This document shows, piece by piece, positions 1-7,470 of a DNA stretch of 16,972 nucleotides. The notes under the pieces are model-generated. The model did not search any database, was not told the origin of the DNA, and saw nothing but the letters and a program-made list of their open reading frames with translations. Numbering within the stretch: the stretch's first letter is position 1; each line of letters starts with the position of its first letter. Source of the stretch: Oscillospiraceae bacterium (lineage in GTDB: Bacteria > Bacillota > Clostridia > Oscillospirales > Oscillospiraceae); the NCBI GenBank assembly GCA_017420125.1, contig JAFOJR010000174.1:1-16972 (forward strand), read 5' to 3'. The translations under genes and the position numbers were made by a program.

Positions 1-579
1 AAACCGGTCATATACATGGCCGTTCTTATTGCGCAGGACAAGACCCACATCCAAAAGGGCCTGGGTGTCAAATCCCTGTGCCCGCATGGCGGTGAGCAGT
101 CCGTCCCAGCGGTTTGGCGCGGCGCCAAGGCCAAATCGGGTGACAGCGCCCCGGGAAATGCCCCGGCGGCGGATGTATTCCATGGCGGCCTGTCCCTCCG
201 GCGCCAGCAGGGTCTGATGGAAAAACCGGGCGGCAGCCTGATTCAGTTCCAGCAGGCGGGCTCGCTTTTGGGAAAATTCCGCCTGGTCATCCGGTATTTC
301 CATACCAACCTGATCGGCCAGGAAACGGACGGCGTCCGGAAAGGAAAGCTGCTCGGCTTCCATGATAAAGTTGATCACCCCGCCGCCTTTTCCACATCCA
401 AAACAATGATAAATCTGTTTGTCAACAGAAACGGAAAAGGAGGGGGTTTTTTCATTGTGAAACGGACAGAGGGCCCACAGATTATTTCCTTTTTTCGTCA
501 AAGGTACGTAGCGGGAAACCACCTCCGAAATTTCACAGCGTGCGGCCAATTCGTTTAAAAAATGGTCGGAAAAGGCCAT
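1..579 (-). CDS. dnaG: DNA primase, N-terminal part (runs off window)
   Basis: DnaG makes the RNA primers for lagging-strand replication, working with the replicative helicase at the fork. The visible 193 codons begin MAFSDHFLNELAARCEI and carry the CHC2 zinc-binding domain: Cys38, His41, Cys59 and Cys62 in the contexts LCPFHNEKTPSF and YHCFGCGKGGG. After that comes the start of the TOPRIM catalytic core (YIRRRGIS, FGLGAAP), whose acidic metal-binding residues lie outside the window. The start is fixed by an AGGAGG-type site a few bases upstream of the ATG at 579. It follows dgt by 144 bp on the same strand. Grouping of a dGTPase gene with dnaG is common in Clostridia, where a sigma-A gene often follows; that cannot be checked here. 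Seen directly: zinc ligands and start. Identification is very secure. Confidence 0.96.
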   Translation of the reverse strand, partial: MAFSDHFLNELAARCEISEVVSRYVPLTKKGNNLWALCPFHNEKTPSFSVSVDKQIYHCFGCGKGGGVINFIMEAEQLSFPDAVRFLADQVGMEIPDDQAEFSQKRARLLELNQAAARFFHQTLLAPEGQAAMEYIRRRGISRGAVTRFGLGAAPNRWDGLLTAMRAQGFDTQALLDVGLVLRNKNGHVYDRF

Positions 580-624
580 GATTTTCCTCCTTTTGGTGCA
601 AAAAGTCAGGCCGGCAGGAAAGGA

Positions 625-657
625 AAAGATACGCATATCTTTGCCAGTCCCTGGCAA
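625..657 (-). other. two adjoining small hairpins between dgt and dnaG
   Basis: Read on the minus strand, a 7-bp stem with a 3-nt loop (TTGCCAG/CTGGCAA, 641-657) is followed at once by another 7-bp stem with a 4-nt loop (AAAGATA/TATCTTT, 625-642). The two share two bases, so they may be alternatives. A pyrimidine-rich stretch follows, but there is no clean U-tract. It may be a weak terminator or an RNA processing site that separates dgt and dnaG levels. The structure is seen; the role is inferred. Confidence 0.35.
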
Positions 658-723
658 TTTCATACATGCGGCAGAGGCAGGCGAAAAGCAGCGAAAATTT
701 TTGGCGGTCAGAGACTGCTGCGG

Positions 724-1722
724 TTACTTCACCTGCCAGGCAAGGGGAATGAAGGCATCGCTGTACATCCGAATGGCGTACTGGTCTGTCATTCCGGCAA
801 TATAGTCGCAAATTACCCTTGCACGGTCATCCTTTCGCTGCAGATAATCCGCCGGGATCAGATGGAAATTTCGGTTATAATATTCAAACAGCCACAGGAG
901 AATGTCCTTTGCCTTGGATTCTTCTCCCTTTGCCACAGGATTGCGGTAGACAGAGGCGAACATGAACTGACGCAGCGCCTCCATGGCGTCTCCGATTTCC
1001 GGTGACTGGACAATGGCATTTTTGCCCCGGCTTTGAAAGATAACGTCCTTGGTCAGTGTATCAATCCGTGCCCGGTGGGAATTGCCCAGCAGGGCGGAAA
1101 GGGGAGCGGGAATATCTTCCTCACGGATGATTCCCGCGCGGATTGCGTCATCGATATCGTGGTTGATGTAAGCGATTCGGTCGGCCAGGCGGATGATCTG
1201 TCCTTCCAGCGTGCAGGGCATCTGACTGCCGGTATGGCATAAAATGCCGTCCCGCACTTCATACGTTAAATTCAAACCGCGGCCGTTTTTTTCCAGACAA
1301 TCCACCACCCGGAGAGACTGTTCGTTATGGCGGAAACAGCCGGGCAAAATCTGACTTAATGCCACTTCGCCGGCATGCCCGAAAGGCGTGTGTCCCAGAT
1401 CGTGGCCCAATGCGATGGCTTCGGTCAGATCTTCGTTTAAAGAAAGTCCCCGTGCAATGGTGCGGGCAATACGGGATACTTCCAACGTGTGGGTCATACG
1501 GGTGCGGTAATGGTCTCCCTCCGGCTGCAGGAACACCTGGGTTTTATGCTTCAGGCGGCGAAAAGCCTTGGAATGCACGATGCGGTCAATGTCCCGCTGG
1601 AAACAGGTGCGGACCGTACATTCTTCCTCTTTTTTCAGCCGGCCGCGGGAAGCCGTGCTGGCGCAGGCAGCGTCACATAAAAGAAGCGCTTCCTTCGTTT
1701 CGATCTGTTCCCGGATTGTCAT
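724..1722 (-). CDS. dgt: dGTPase-like deoxynucleotide triphosphohydrolase (HD domain)
   Basis: Predicted to hydrolyse dGTP or other dNTPs to the nucleoside and triphosphate, adjusting the DNA precursor pool in the cytosol. The 332-residue protein has the family opening SKAFRRLKHKTQVF. Its HD-superfamily metal site is visible: His78 in RTRMTHTLEV, the His107-Asp108 pair in GHDLGHTPFGHAGE, and a late Asp in LADRIAYINHDIDD. RHNEQSLRV (from residue 131) is also typical. The length fits the short Firmicutes form of the family rather than the ~500-residue enterobacterial Dgt, so substrate preference is not certain. The ATG at 1722 has a G-rich but non-canonical site (GGGGTGG). It lies 112 bp after mnmE and ahead of dnaG, consistent with a replication-linked role. 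Confidence 0.92.
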   Translation of the reverse strand: MTIREQIETKEALLLCDAACASTASRGRLKKEEECTVRTCFQRDIDRIVHSKAFRRLKHKTQVFLQPEGDHYRTRMTHTLEVSRIARTIARGLSLNEDLTEAIALGHDLGHTPFGHAGEVALSQILPGCFRHNEQSLRVVDCLEKNGRGLNLTYEVRDGILCHTGSQMPCTLEGQIIRLADRIAYINHDIDDAIRAGIIREEDIPAPLSALLGNSHRARIDTLTKDVIFQSRGKNAIVQSPEIGDAMEALRQFMFASVYRNPVAKGEESKAKDILLWLFEYYNRNFHLIPADYLQRKDDRARVICDYIAGMTDQYAIRMYSDAFIPLAWQVK

Positions 1723-1834
1723 TCTACCACCCCATCCAGAAAAACAAAAAATACCTCTTTATATATCATATACGCGATAAAAAAGAAAAACCCTTTTTTC
1801 CTTTTTATAAAAAGATTTTAAAATTGGGAAACGG
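1723..1834 (-). other. A/T-rich spacer upstream of dgt
   Basis: This 112-bp spacer is far more A/T-rich than the flanking genes, especially at about 1741-1820. On the minus strand it has oligo-A and oligo-T runs that could pair as a weak all-A/T hairpin, then a TATGAT/TATATAA stretch about 50 bp before dgt that could act as a -10 region. No convincing -35 partner was found. It could be a weak promoter for dgt-dnaG, a weak terminator after mnmE, or both. Confidence 0.25.
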
Positions 1835-3202
1835 TTATTTCCCGACACAAAACCGTTCGAAGATCCGGGAGACCAGCGCTTCCTGCAGCGTGGCGCCGGT
1901 GATTTCACCCAGATGGGAGAGCGCATCCTCCACACCGGTGAGAATGGCGTCCGGGGTCATGCCGGTTTGCAGATCCCGCTGCGCCGTTTCCAACGCTTCC
2001 AGAGCGCGGGCGGCGGCGCCTGCCTGACGGGCGTTGGTAAGAATTTCACCTGCGGGAATGGTGCTGTCCTTGGGGAAAAGCTGGTGAATCTGGTGAATTA
2101 AAGTGTCCAATCCTTCCAGCTGCTGGGTGCTGATGGTGCAGATATGCGCAAAACCGGCCGGCAGATCACGTTCTTCCCACAGGGCAGGCAGGTCGGATTT
2201 ATTGCGGATCAGGATGACATTTTTATGATTTTGAATGGCGTCCAGAACCCGGTTGTCCTCTGGGAGGATGGGCTCCGATGCGTCAAAGACAGCCAGAATC
2301 AGTTCCGCCTCCGCAAGCGCGTGGCGGGTCCGTTCGGTGCCCATTTGTTCGATGGGATCCGCTGTCTCGCGCAGACCGGCCGTGTCGATCAGCCGCAGCA
2401 GAAGACCGTCCAGAGAGACGCGTTCTTCCACCGTGTCCCGGGTGGTGCCCGGGACAGAAGAGACAATGGCCCGCTCATATCCCAGCAGGGCATTGAGCAA
2501 AGAAGATTTCCCCACGTTGGGACGGCCGACAATGGCCGTGGGGATGCCCTGGGTGAACAGGCGTCCCTGCTGAAAACTGCGCGACAGAGCACCCAGGCTG
2601 TCAATGGCATTTTGCAGCGTATCTTCTATCTGGGATTCGTCTATTTCCTCAATATCTTCTTCCGGATAATCCAGCAGCGCGTGAAATTGAGCAGTCAGAT
2701 TGAGCAGATTGTCATAAATTCCACCGATTTTCAGACGAACGGCGCCGGCCAGCTGGGCAGATGCGTTGCGGGAGGCCGCTTCCGTTTGGGCGTCGATCAG
2801 GTCGATGACAGCTTCTGCCTGTGTTAAGTCCATCTGACCGTTTAGAAAGGCTCGTTTTGTAAATTCCCCCGGACGGGCCTGCCGCGCTCCCATGGCAAAA
2901 AGGGCCTCCAGCCCGCGCGCAAGTAAGAGCGGAGAGCCATGGCACTGCAATTCGGCCGTGTCTTCCCCGGTGTAACTGTGGGGGGAGCGGGAAATGGTGG
3001 CCAGACAGTGATCCAGCACACAGCCGGTTTCGTCATAAAAGGTTCCGTAAATCAGTTTGCGGTTCGGGGCGTCTGAAAGCGAGCCGCCGGCAAAAGGATG
3101 AAACAAAGCGGATACGATGGAAATGGCATGTTCCCCGCTGAGACGCAGGATGCCGATGGCACTGGGCGCAAGGGGGGTGGCAATGGCGGCGATGGTGTCC
3201 AT
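1835..3202 (-). CDS. mnmE: tRNA modification GTPase MnmE
   Basis: MnmE works with MnmG to place the carboxymethylaminomethyl-type group on U34 of wobble tRNAs. The 455 residues match the usual length of about 450-460. The N-terminal folate-binding domain contains ARPGEFTKRAFLNGQMDLTQAE (split around residues 109-130), followed by a helical domain. The inserted G domain has the P-loop GRPNVGKS at 226-233, then DTAGLRET and NKSD. The protein ends FCVGK, the conserved C-terminal motif with the catalytic Cys (Cys452). The ATG at 3202 has a strong AAGGAGG site. It follows the M16 peptidase by 58 bp with no terminator, so co-transcription is likely. The usual partner mnmG is not adjacent: dgt follows instead. 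Confidence 0.98.
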   Translation of the reverse strand: MDTIAAIATPLAPSAIGILRLSGEHAISIVSALFHPFAGGSLSDAPNRKLIYGTFYDETGCVLDHCLATISRSPHSYTGEDTAELQCHGSPLLLARGLEALFAMGARQARPGEFTKRAFLNGQMDLTQAEAVIDLIDAQTEAASRNASAQLAGAVRLKIGGIYDNLLNLTAQFHALLDYPEEDIEEIDESQIEDTLQNAIDSLGALSRSFQQGRLFTQGIPTAIVGRPNVGKSSLLNALLGYERAIVSSVPGTTRDTVEERVSLDGLLLRLIDTAGLRETADPIEQMGTERTRHALAEAELILAVFDASEPILPEDNRVLDAIQNHKNVILIRNKSDLPALWEERDLPAGFAHICTISTQQLEGLDTLIHQIHQLFPKDSTIPAGEILTNARQAGAAARALEALETAQRDLQTGMTPDAILTGVEDALSHLGEITGATLQEALVSRIFERFCVGK

Positions 3203-3260
3203 AAAAAACCTCCTTCAATAGGCCGGTGCAAAAAATGCCGAAGCCGTGGGATAAAACAAG

Positions 3261-4526
3261 TTATATCTGGGAGAGAAACGGGTTTAACAGAGATTGATAG
3301 TTTGTTTTTTCGTCCACCTGCCCCACAACAGACAAAGAGCATTGTGAAAAGTCAAAAATCTGGCGGGCAAGCGTCTTGATTTCGCTGCAGGTCACAGCGT
3401 CATACCCGGCCAGCAGTTCGGACTCGGACAAAACCCGGCCATGGAGCAAAGTGGAACGTGCCAGATGACTCATGCGGGAAGTGACGGATTCCATTCCCAG
3501 AAACAGATTGGACTTGACTTGTTCTCTTGCCCGATTCAATTCCTCTTCCGAAACGCCGTCCTGCACAAGCTGACAAATCAAGGTACAGATGGCGGAAATG
3601 GCCTGGGCTTCCATTTCCGAAGACAGCGCGGCATACAGACAGAGAAGGCCGGTGTCCATATGTGTTATGCTGAAGGTATATGTATTATAACAAAGCCCCC
3701 GCTGTTCCCGAATTTCCTGAAACATCCGGGAAGACATGCTGCCGCCTAAAATCGTACTGAGCAGCTGAAGCGCAAAGCGCTTTGGATGATTGTAAGGGAG
3801 GGCCGGGAACGCCAGACAAAGATGATTTTGCTCCACATCCTTTTTGCAGACGGTGACGGCAGGCCGATACACTGCTGCCGCATGCGCCAGCCTGCCTGTT
3901 CCCTCAGCGCGGGAGCAATAAGCGGCCAGCGCGTCCACGTCCGCCGGACGGAAGCTGCCGGCCAGGGCAACCACGGTTTCCCCCGGCAGATAATGTGTGT
4001 TCCGATACTGGCGGAGATCTGCCCCGGTGATGCGGGAAAGCGAAGAAGGAACCCCCAGAATGGGACGTCCCAACGCCTGGTCGGGATATACGGCGGCAAG
4101 GAGTCTTTCAACACAAAGGTCGTCCGGTGTGTCCTCATACATGCTGATTTCTTCCAAAATGATCTTTTGCTCTGTCAGCACGTCGGCAGAGGAAAATTTG
4201 GCGTTATAAAACAAATCGAACAGCAGGTCCAGCGCGATGGGCAGGTGAGAATCCAGCACCCGCGCATAATAACATGTGTTTTCCCGTGTGGTGTAAGCAT
4301 TAAAGTGGCCGCCGACGGCGTCCATTTCTATGGCCTGCTGGGCTGTGGTGCGGTTTGCGGTGCCTTTGAACACCATGTGCTCAATAAAATGAGAAATGCC
4401 CTGCTGGCTCTGCGGCTCGTGACGGGAACCGGCCCCGACCCAAATTCCCACCGCGGCAGAATGAACGTGGGGGATGGGTTCCGTCAGCAAACGGATGCCG
4501 TTGGGAAGAAGGATGGTCTGACACAT
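3261..4526 (-). CDS. ymxG: M16 family zinc metallopeptidase (YmxG/MlpA-like)
   Basis: A pitrilysin/processing-peptidase-like zinc protease of 421 residues. The inverted zinc motif HxxEH is clear: His46-Phe-Ile-Glu49-His50 in ISHFIEHMVFKGT. A third ligand is provided by Glu125 or Glu126 in ILEEISMYED. The opening (PNGIRLL, GIWVGAGSRHE) and the later RQYRNTHYLPG and GLCYNTYTF blocks are typical of the YmxG/MlpA branch. There is no signal peptide, so a cytosolic role is expected; the natural substrate is not defined from sequence. The gene follows pnp, as in Bacillus and many other Firmicutes, but a strong terminator lies between them. The ATG at 4526 has an AAGGGAG site. No good separate promoter was found, so partial read-through from pnp is one possibility. 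Confidence 0.93.
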   Translation of the reverse strand: MCQTILLPNGIRLLTEPIPHVHSAAVGIWVGAGSRHEPQSQQGISHFIEHMVFKGTANRTTAQQAIEMDAVGGHFNAYTTRENTCYYARVLDSHLPIALDLLFDLFYNAKFSSADVLTEQKIILEEISMYEDTPDDLCVERLLAAVYPDQALGRPILGVPSSLSRITGADLRQYRNTHYLPGETVVALAGSFRPADVDALAAYCSRAEGTGRLAHAAAVYRPAVTVCKKDVEQNHLCLAFPALPYNHPKRFALQLLSTILGGSMSSRMFQEIREQRGLCYNTYTFSITHMDTGLLCLYAALSSEMEAQAISAICTLICQLVQDGVSEEELNRAREQVKSNLFLGMESVTSRMSHLARSTLLHGRVLSESELLAGYDAVTCSEIKTLARQIFDFSQCSLSVVGQVDEKTNYQSLLNPFLSQI

Positions 4527-4573
4527 AAAAACTCCCTTTTATATCTTTGTGTATTTGCGGCAGAAAAGACCAC

Positions 4574-4598
4574 AAAAAGGGGCAGACTGCCCCTTTTT
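4574..4598 (-). terminator. intrinsic terminator between pnp and ymxG
   Basis: A perfect inverted repeat of two 12-base arms around one central base: AAAAAGGGGCAG and its complement. On the minus strand the GC-rich stem ends in TTTTTGTGG, a good intrinsic terminator for rpsO-pnp. Because it has A-runs on one side and T-runs on the other it would also work on the opposite strand. It begins 37 bp after the pnp stop codon. Confidence 0.85.
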
Positions 4599-4634
4599 GT
4601 AATCATTTTCTTTCAGACGATACAATATTTACGT

Positions 4635-6779
4635 TTATGAATTTCGTTTTTGTTCCCGCATTTCCTTTGCGGCGATTTCCCGCAGCGCGTCTTTATGAGA
4701 CAGATTCACGCGGCCTTTTTCATCGATATCTGTGACCTTGACCCAAATCATATCGCCCACGTTGACCACGTCTTCCACTTTTTCCACACGGCGTTCTGCC
4801 AGCTTGGAAATGTGAACCAGACCGTCTTTTCCGGGGGCAAGCTCCACGAATGCGCCAAAGGTCATCAGGCGCACAACGCGGCCGTAATACAGCGAGCCCA
4901 CTTCCGGAACGAAGACGATGGCGTCGATGGCTTGTTTCGCTGCGTCACAGGAAGCGGCGTCCACTGCGGCGATATAGATGGTACCGTCATCTTCAATATC
5001 CACCTTTGCGCCGGTGTCCGCTACGATTTTCTGGATCACTTTTCCGCCGGAGCCGATCACTTCCCGGATCTTGTCCACATCGATCTTCATTTGAATCATT
5101 TTCGGCGCATATTTGGACACTTCCGCACGAGGCTTGGAAATAGTGGGAAGCATCACCTGGTCCAAAATTTCAATTCTGGCTTCCCGGGTCAGCGCCAGCG
5201 CACTTTTGATAATTTCGGCGGTAAGCCCGTCGTTTTTCAGGTCCATCTGGATGGCGGTGATTCCCTGCTTGGTTCCTGCCACTTTGAAGTCCATTTCGCC
5301 ATGGAAGTCTTCCACGCCCTGGATATCAATAAAGGTTGTAAACTCGTCTCCGTCCTGGATTAAGCCGCAGGAGATGCCGGCCACAGGCGCCTTGATGGGA
5401 ACGCCTGCGTCCATCAGGGCCAAAGTGGAACCGCAAATGCTGCCCTGCGAGGTGGAACCGTTGGAGGACAACACCTCTGAAACCAGACGAATCGCATAGG
5501 GGAACTCTTCCATCGAGGGGATGACAGGTTCCAGTGCGCGTTCGGCCAAAGCGCCGTGTCCGATTTCCCGGCGGTTGGTGGAGCGGGAGCCTCTTGCTTC
5601 GCCCACGGAAAAAGCGGGGAAATTGTAGTGGTGCATATACCGCTTGGTATCTTCATCATAAATGGTGTCCAGTTTTTGGGCGCTGGCAACGGTGGACAAA
5701 GTGGCGACGGTGAGCACCTGTGTCTGGCCTCTGGTGAACAGGCCCGACCCATGCACACGGGGCAGAACGCCTACCTCAGCGGCCAGAGGACGGATTTCGT
5801 CCATGGCGCGGCCGTCTACCCGCTTGCCTTCCAGCAGCCAATGCTTCACGATATATTTCTGAAGCTTGTACATGCATTCATCCATGTACTTGTCCATTTC
5901 CGGATACTGTTCAATGAAGTGCTCTGTCAGGTCGTCTTTAAACGCGTTCAGACGCTCTTCGCGAATGTTTTTGTCGTCTGTATCCATGCAGTAGCGGGCT
6001 TTTTCCAGACCATAGTCCATGATATCCTGATACAGCGCTTCATCAAAGTCCGCATGGGGATAATCAAATTTTTCCTTGCCGATTTCAGCCACCATCTGCT
6101 GGATGACCGCCACCTGTTTTTTGATTTCCTCGTGGGCAAGGCAGATTCCTTCAAACATGATTTCGTCAGGAATCTGGTCTGCGCCGGCTTCAATCATAAC
6201 CACTTTATTGGCAGTGGCAGCTACCGTGACATTCATGCGGGAAACCGCGCGCTGCTCTGCGGTGGGGTTAAAGATGATCTTATCGTCCACATAACCCACG
6301 TTCAGGCAGCCGATGGGGCCGTTCCAGGGGATGTCCGAGATGGACAGGGCGGCAGAGGTCCCGATCATGGCGGCCACTTCCGGGGAATAGTCCGGATCCA
6401 CGGCCAGAACCATGGCGGTGATGACCACATCGTTGCGGAAGTCGCCGGGGAAGAGGGGGCGGATGGGCCGGTCGATCAGACGGGAAGCGAGAATGGCGCG
6501 TTCCGAAGGACGCCCCTCCCGGCGCAGGAAGCTGCCGGGAATCCGGCCGACGGCATATAATTTTTCTTCAAAGTCTACAGAGAGGGGGAAGAAATCCACG
6601 CCGTCTCTGGGCTTGGTGGCAGCAGTGGCACAGACCAGGACAACAGTTTCTCCGTACCGAACCAGGCAGGATGCGTTGCAGAGTTCAGCCAGACGGCCCA
6701 CCTCGATGGTCAACGGCTTTCCAGCCACGTCCATGGTGAATTCCCGCTGATTCACGAATTCTTTCCGTGTGATTTTCAT
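4635..6779 (-). CDS. pnp: polyribonucleotide nucleotidyltransferase (PNPase)
   Basis: PNPase degrades RNA from the 3' end by phosphorolysis and can also add tails. It is a trimer in the cytosol and an RNA-degradosome partner. The 714-residue length is typical. The order is: first RNase PH domain (from GKPLTIEVGRLA, with FFPLSVDFEEK and RRREGRPSE-like FLRREGRPSERA), an all-helical linker, a second catalytic RNase PH domain (GRAMDEIRPL, VHGSGLFTRGQTQ, GSRSTNRREIGHG), a KH domain with its GxxG loop at about 575-581 (IGSGGKV) and a C-terminal S1 domain (from about 630; YYGRVVRLMTFGAFVEL, GLVHISKL). The ATG at 6779 has an AAGGAGA site. It is downstream of rpsO and preceded by a large structured leader that is a candidate for autocontrol. 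Confidence 0.98.
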   Translation of the reverse strand: MKITRKEFVNQREFTMDVAGKPLTIEVGRLAELCNASCLVRYGETVVLVCATAATKPRDGVDFFPLSVDFEEKLYAVGRIPGSFLRREGRPSERAILASRLIDRPIRPLFPGDFRNDVVITAMVLAVDPDYSPEVAAMIGTSAALSISDIPWNGPIGCLNVGYVDDKIIFNPTAEQRAVSRMNVTVAATANKVVMIEAGADQIPDEIMFEGICLAHEEIKKQVAVIQQMVAEIGKEKFDYPHADFDEALYQDIMDYGLEKARYCMDTDDKNIREERLNAFKDDLTEHFIEQYPEMDKYMDECMYKLQKYIVKHWLLEGKRVDGRAMDEIRPLAAEVGVLPRVHGSGLFTRGQTQVLTVATLSTVASAQKLDTIYDEDTKRYMHHYNFPAFSVGEARGSRSTNRREIGHGALAERALEPVIPSMEEFPYAIRLVSEVLSSNGSTSQGSICGSTLALMDAGVPIKAPVAGISCGLIQDGDEFTTFIDIQGVEDFHGEMDFKVAGTKQGITAIQMDLKNDGLTAEIIKSALALTREARIEILDQVMLPTISKPRAEVSKYAPKMIQMKIDVDKIREVIGSGGKVIQKIVADTGAKVDIEDDGTIYIAAVDAASCDAAKQAIDAIVFVPEVGSLYYGRVVRLMTFGAFVELAPGKDGLVHISKLAERRVEKVEDVVNVGDMIWVKVTDIDEKGRVNLSHKDALREIAAKEMREQKRNS

Positions 6780-6820
6780 ACGATTCTCCTTTTGTTGTAA
6801 TGTGTAATTGTAATGATGCT

Positions 6821-6909
6821 GCAGAACCGCAGAAACCTGTTAGCACTTGAAGCGAAGTCCGGGCACGTCAGGCGCCGCTTCAACTGCTAAAGGGCTTGGG
6901 CGATTCTGC
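6821..6909 (-). promoter_or_regulatory. long structured leader hairpin upstream of pnp
   Basis: On the minus strand (5' to 3' from 6909 to 6821) the spacer folds into one long-armed structure. The outer stem is 10 bp (6900-6909 with 6821-6830, one G-U pair). The inner stem is 15 bp with a single mismatch (6876-6890 with 6840-6854), extended by a short CCU/AGG helix with a bulged C, around a GC-rich 21-nt apical part. It ends 41 bp before the pnp start. In E. coli, a double-stranded pnp leader is cut by RNase III and used by PNPase to repress its own mRNA; a similar role here is inference. Confidence 0.6.
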
Positions 6910-6943
6910 CTTTTCAGTTTTTTTGGATGAGCAGGCGTGAAAG

Positions 6944-6972
6944 GGCGGGAGAAAGCAAAGCTCTCTCCCGCC
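6944..6972 (-). other. hairpin just downstream of rpsO, no U-tract
   Basis: Two 12-base arms (6944-6955 and 6961-6972) pair with one mismatch around a 5-nt loop, giving a GGCGGGAGA/TCTCCCGCC stem 9 bp after the rpsO stop. The following transcript bases (CTTTCACGCC on the minus strand) are not a U-tract, so this is a poor terminator. It is more likely an mRNA-stabilising 3' structure or an endonuclease processing site separating rpsO from pnp. Confidence 0.5.
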
Positions 6973-6981
6973 GGAATATCA

Positions 6982-7248
6982 TTACTTTCTGATCCCCAGC
7001 TTGGCGATGCAGGCACGATAACGTTCCACGTCTTTCTTTGCCAGATAGTCCAGCATTTTACGGCGCTTACCGACCATCTTCAGCAGGCCGCGACGAGAAT
7101 GGTTGTCTTTCTTGTGGACCTTCAGATGCTCCGTGAGCTGATTGATTCTTTCGGTCAGAATGGCAATCTGAACTTCGGGGGAGCCGGTATCTGTGGCATG
7201 GGTACGGTTTGCGTCAATAATTGCGGTTTTTTGGTCTTTCAAAAGCAT
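6982..7248 (-). CDS. rpsO: 30S ribosomal protein S15
   Basis: S15 is a primary binder of 16S rRNA in the central domain of the 30S subunit and forms a bridge to 50S. The 88-residue product has the family signature: DTGSPEVQIAILTERINQL, then H41 and KKDNHSRRGLLKMVGKRRK. I chose the ATG at 7248 over an in-frame GTG at 7260: the ATG has AAAGGTGG at a spacing of about 8 and gives the normal S15 N-terminus (MLLKDQKTAII), whereas the GTG lies inside that ribosome binding site. First gene of an rpsO-pnp transcription unit with its own promoter and a leader of about 130 nt. Confidence 0.97.
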   Translation of the reverse strand: MLLKDQKTAIIDANRTHATDTGSPEVQIAILTERINQLTEHLKVHKKDNHSRRGLLKMVGKRRKMLDYLAKKDVERYRACIAKLGIRK

Positions 7249-7379
7249 GTATTGTTCCACCTTTCATTTCTTTCCCCTGCTGCTGCGTGTTGGGCGGGTG
7301 TGTCCCTGTTCGTTGCAGGCAAAATCCCAAGACCCGGCATCAGGGTGCTTCTGTTTCTGTAAAGACACAGATTACATAC
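7249..7379 (-). promoter_or_regulatory. rpsO 5' leader, possible S15 autoregulatory RNA
   Basis: About 130 nt separate the predicted rpsO start site from its start codon. On the minus strand short complementary blocks are visible: TGTGT with ACACA as an outer helix and CCCTG with CAGGG inside it, enclosing a G-rich internal section. S15 represses its own mRNA through structured leaders in several bacterial groups, including Bacillales, but I cannot match this leader to a published class by eye. The pairing is short and only suggestive. Confidence 0.35.
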
Positions 7380-7385
7380 TAGGGT

Positions 7386-7414
7386 AGTTTACCACATTTT
7401 TTCCCCTCTGTAAA
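7386..7414 (-). promoter_or_regulatory. sigma-A-type promoter for rpsO
   Basis: On the minus strand a -35 box TTTACA (7409-7414; five of six consensus bases) is separated by exactly 17 bp from a -10 box TAAACT (7386-7391; four of six). TG sits one base upstream of the -10, making it an extended -10. The predicted start site is near 7379. It lies just after the membrane-protein gene and points at rpsO. Confidence 0.7.
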
Positions 7415-7470
7415 GAACAATACTATAAAATTATTGGATTCTTTCCCTAGAAAATGTGCGGGGGAAAGGA

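Noticed and set aside
4527..4573. Separate promoter for the M16 peptidase gene
   Set aside because: A TATAAA lies just before the ribosome site, but it would place the start within or after the Shine-Dalgarno sequence and has no -35 partner.
5556..6560. Long plus-strand open frame of over 300 codons opposite pnp
   Set aside because: It is antisense to clearly conserved PNPase codons, has no ribosome site and encodes no recognisable domain; it arises from the base composition of pnp.
6840..6890. CIRCE (HrcA) operator, because the arm begins TTAGCACT and ends GCTAA
   Set aside because: CIRCE needs TTAGCACTC and GAGTGCTAA separated by 9 bases. Here the arms are TTAGCACTTGAAGCG and CGCTTCAACTGCTAA with a 21-base interval, so it is a different structure, better read as an RNA stem.
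7441..7470. Terminator after the small membrane protein gene
   Set aside because: CTTTCCC/GGGAAAG arms exist but with a 14-base interval and no U-tract on the minus strand; too weak to call.
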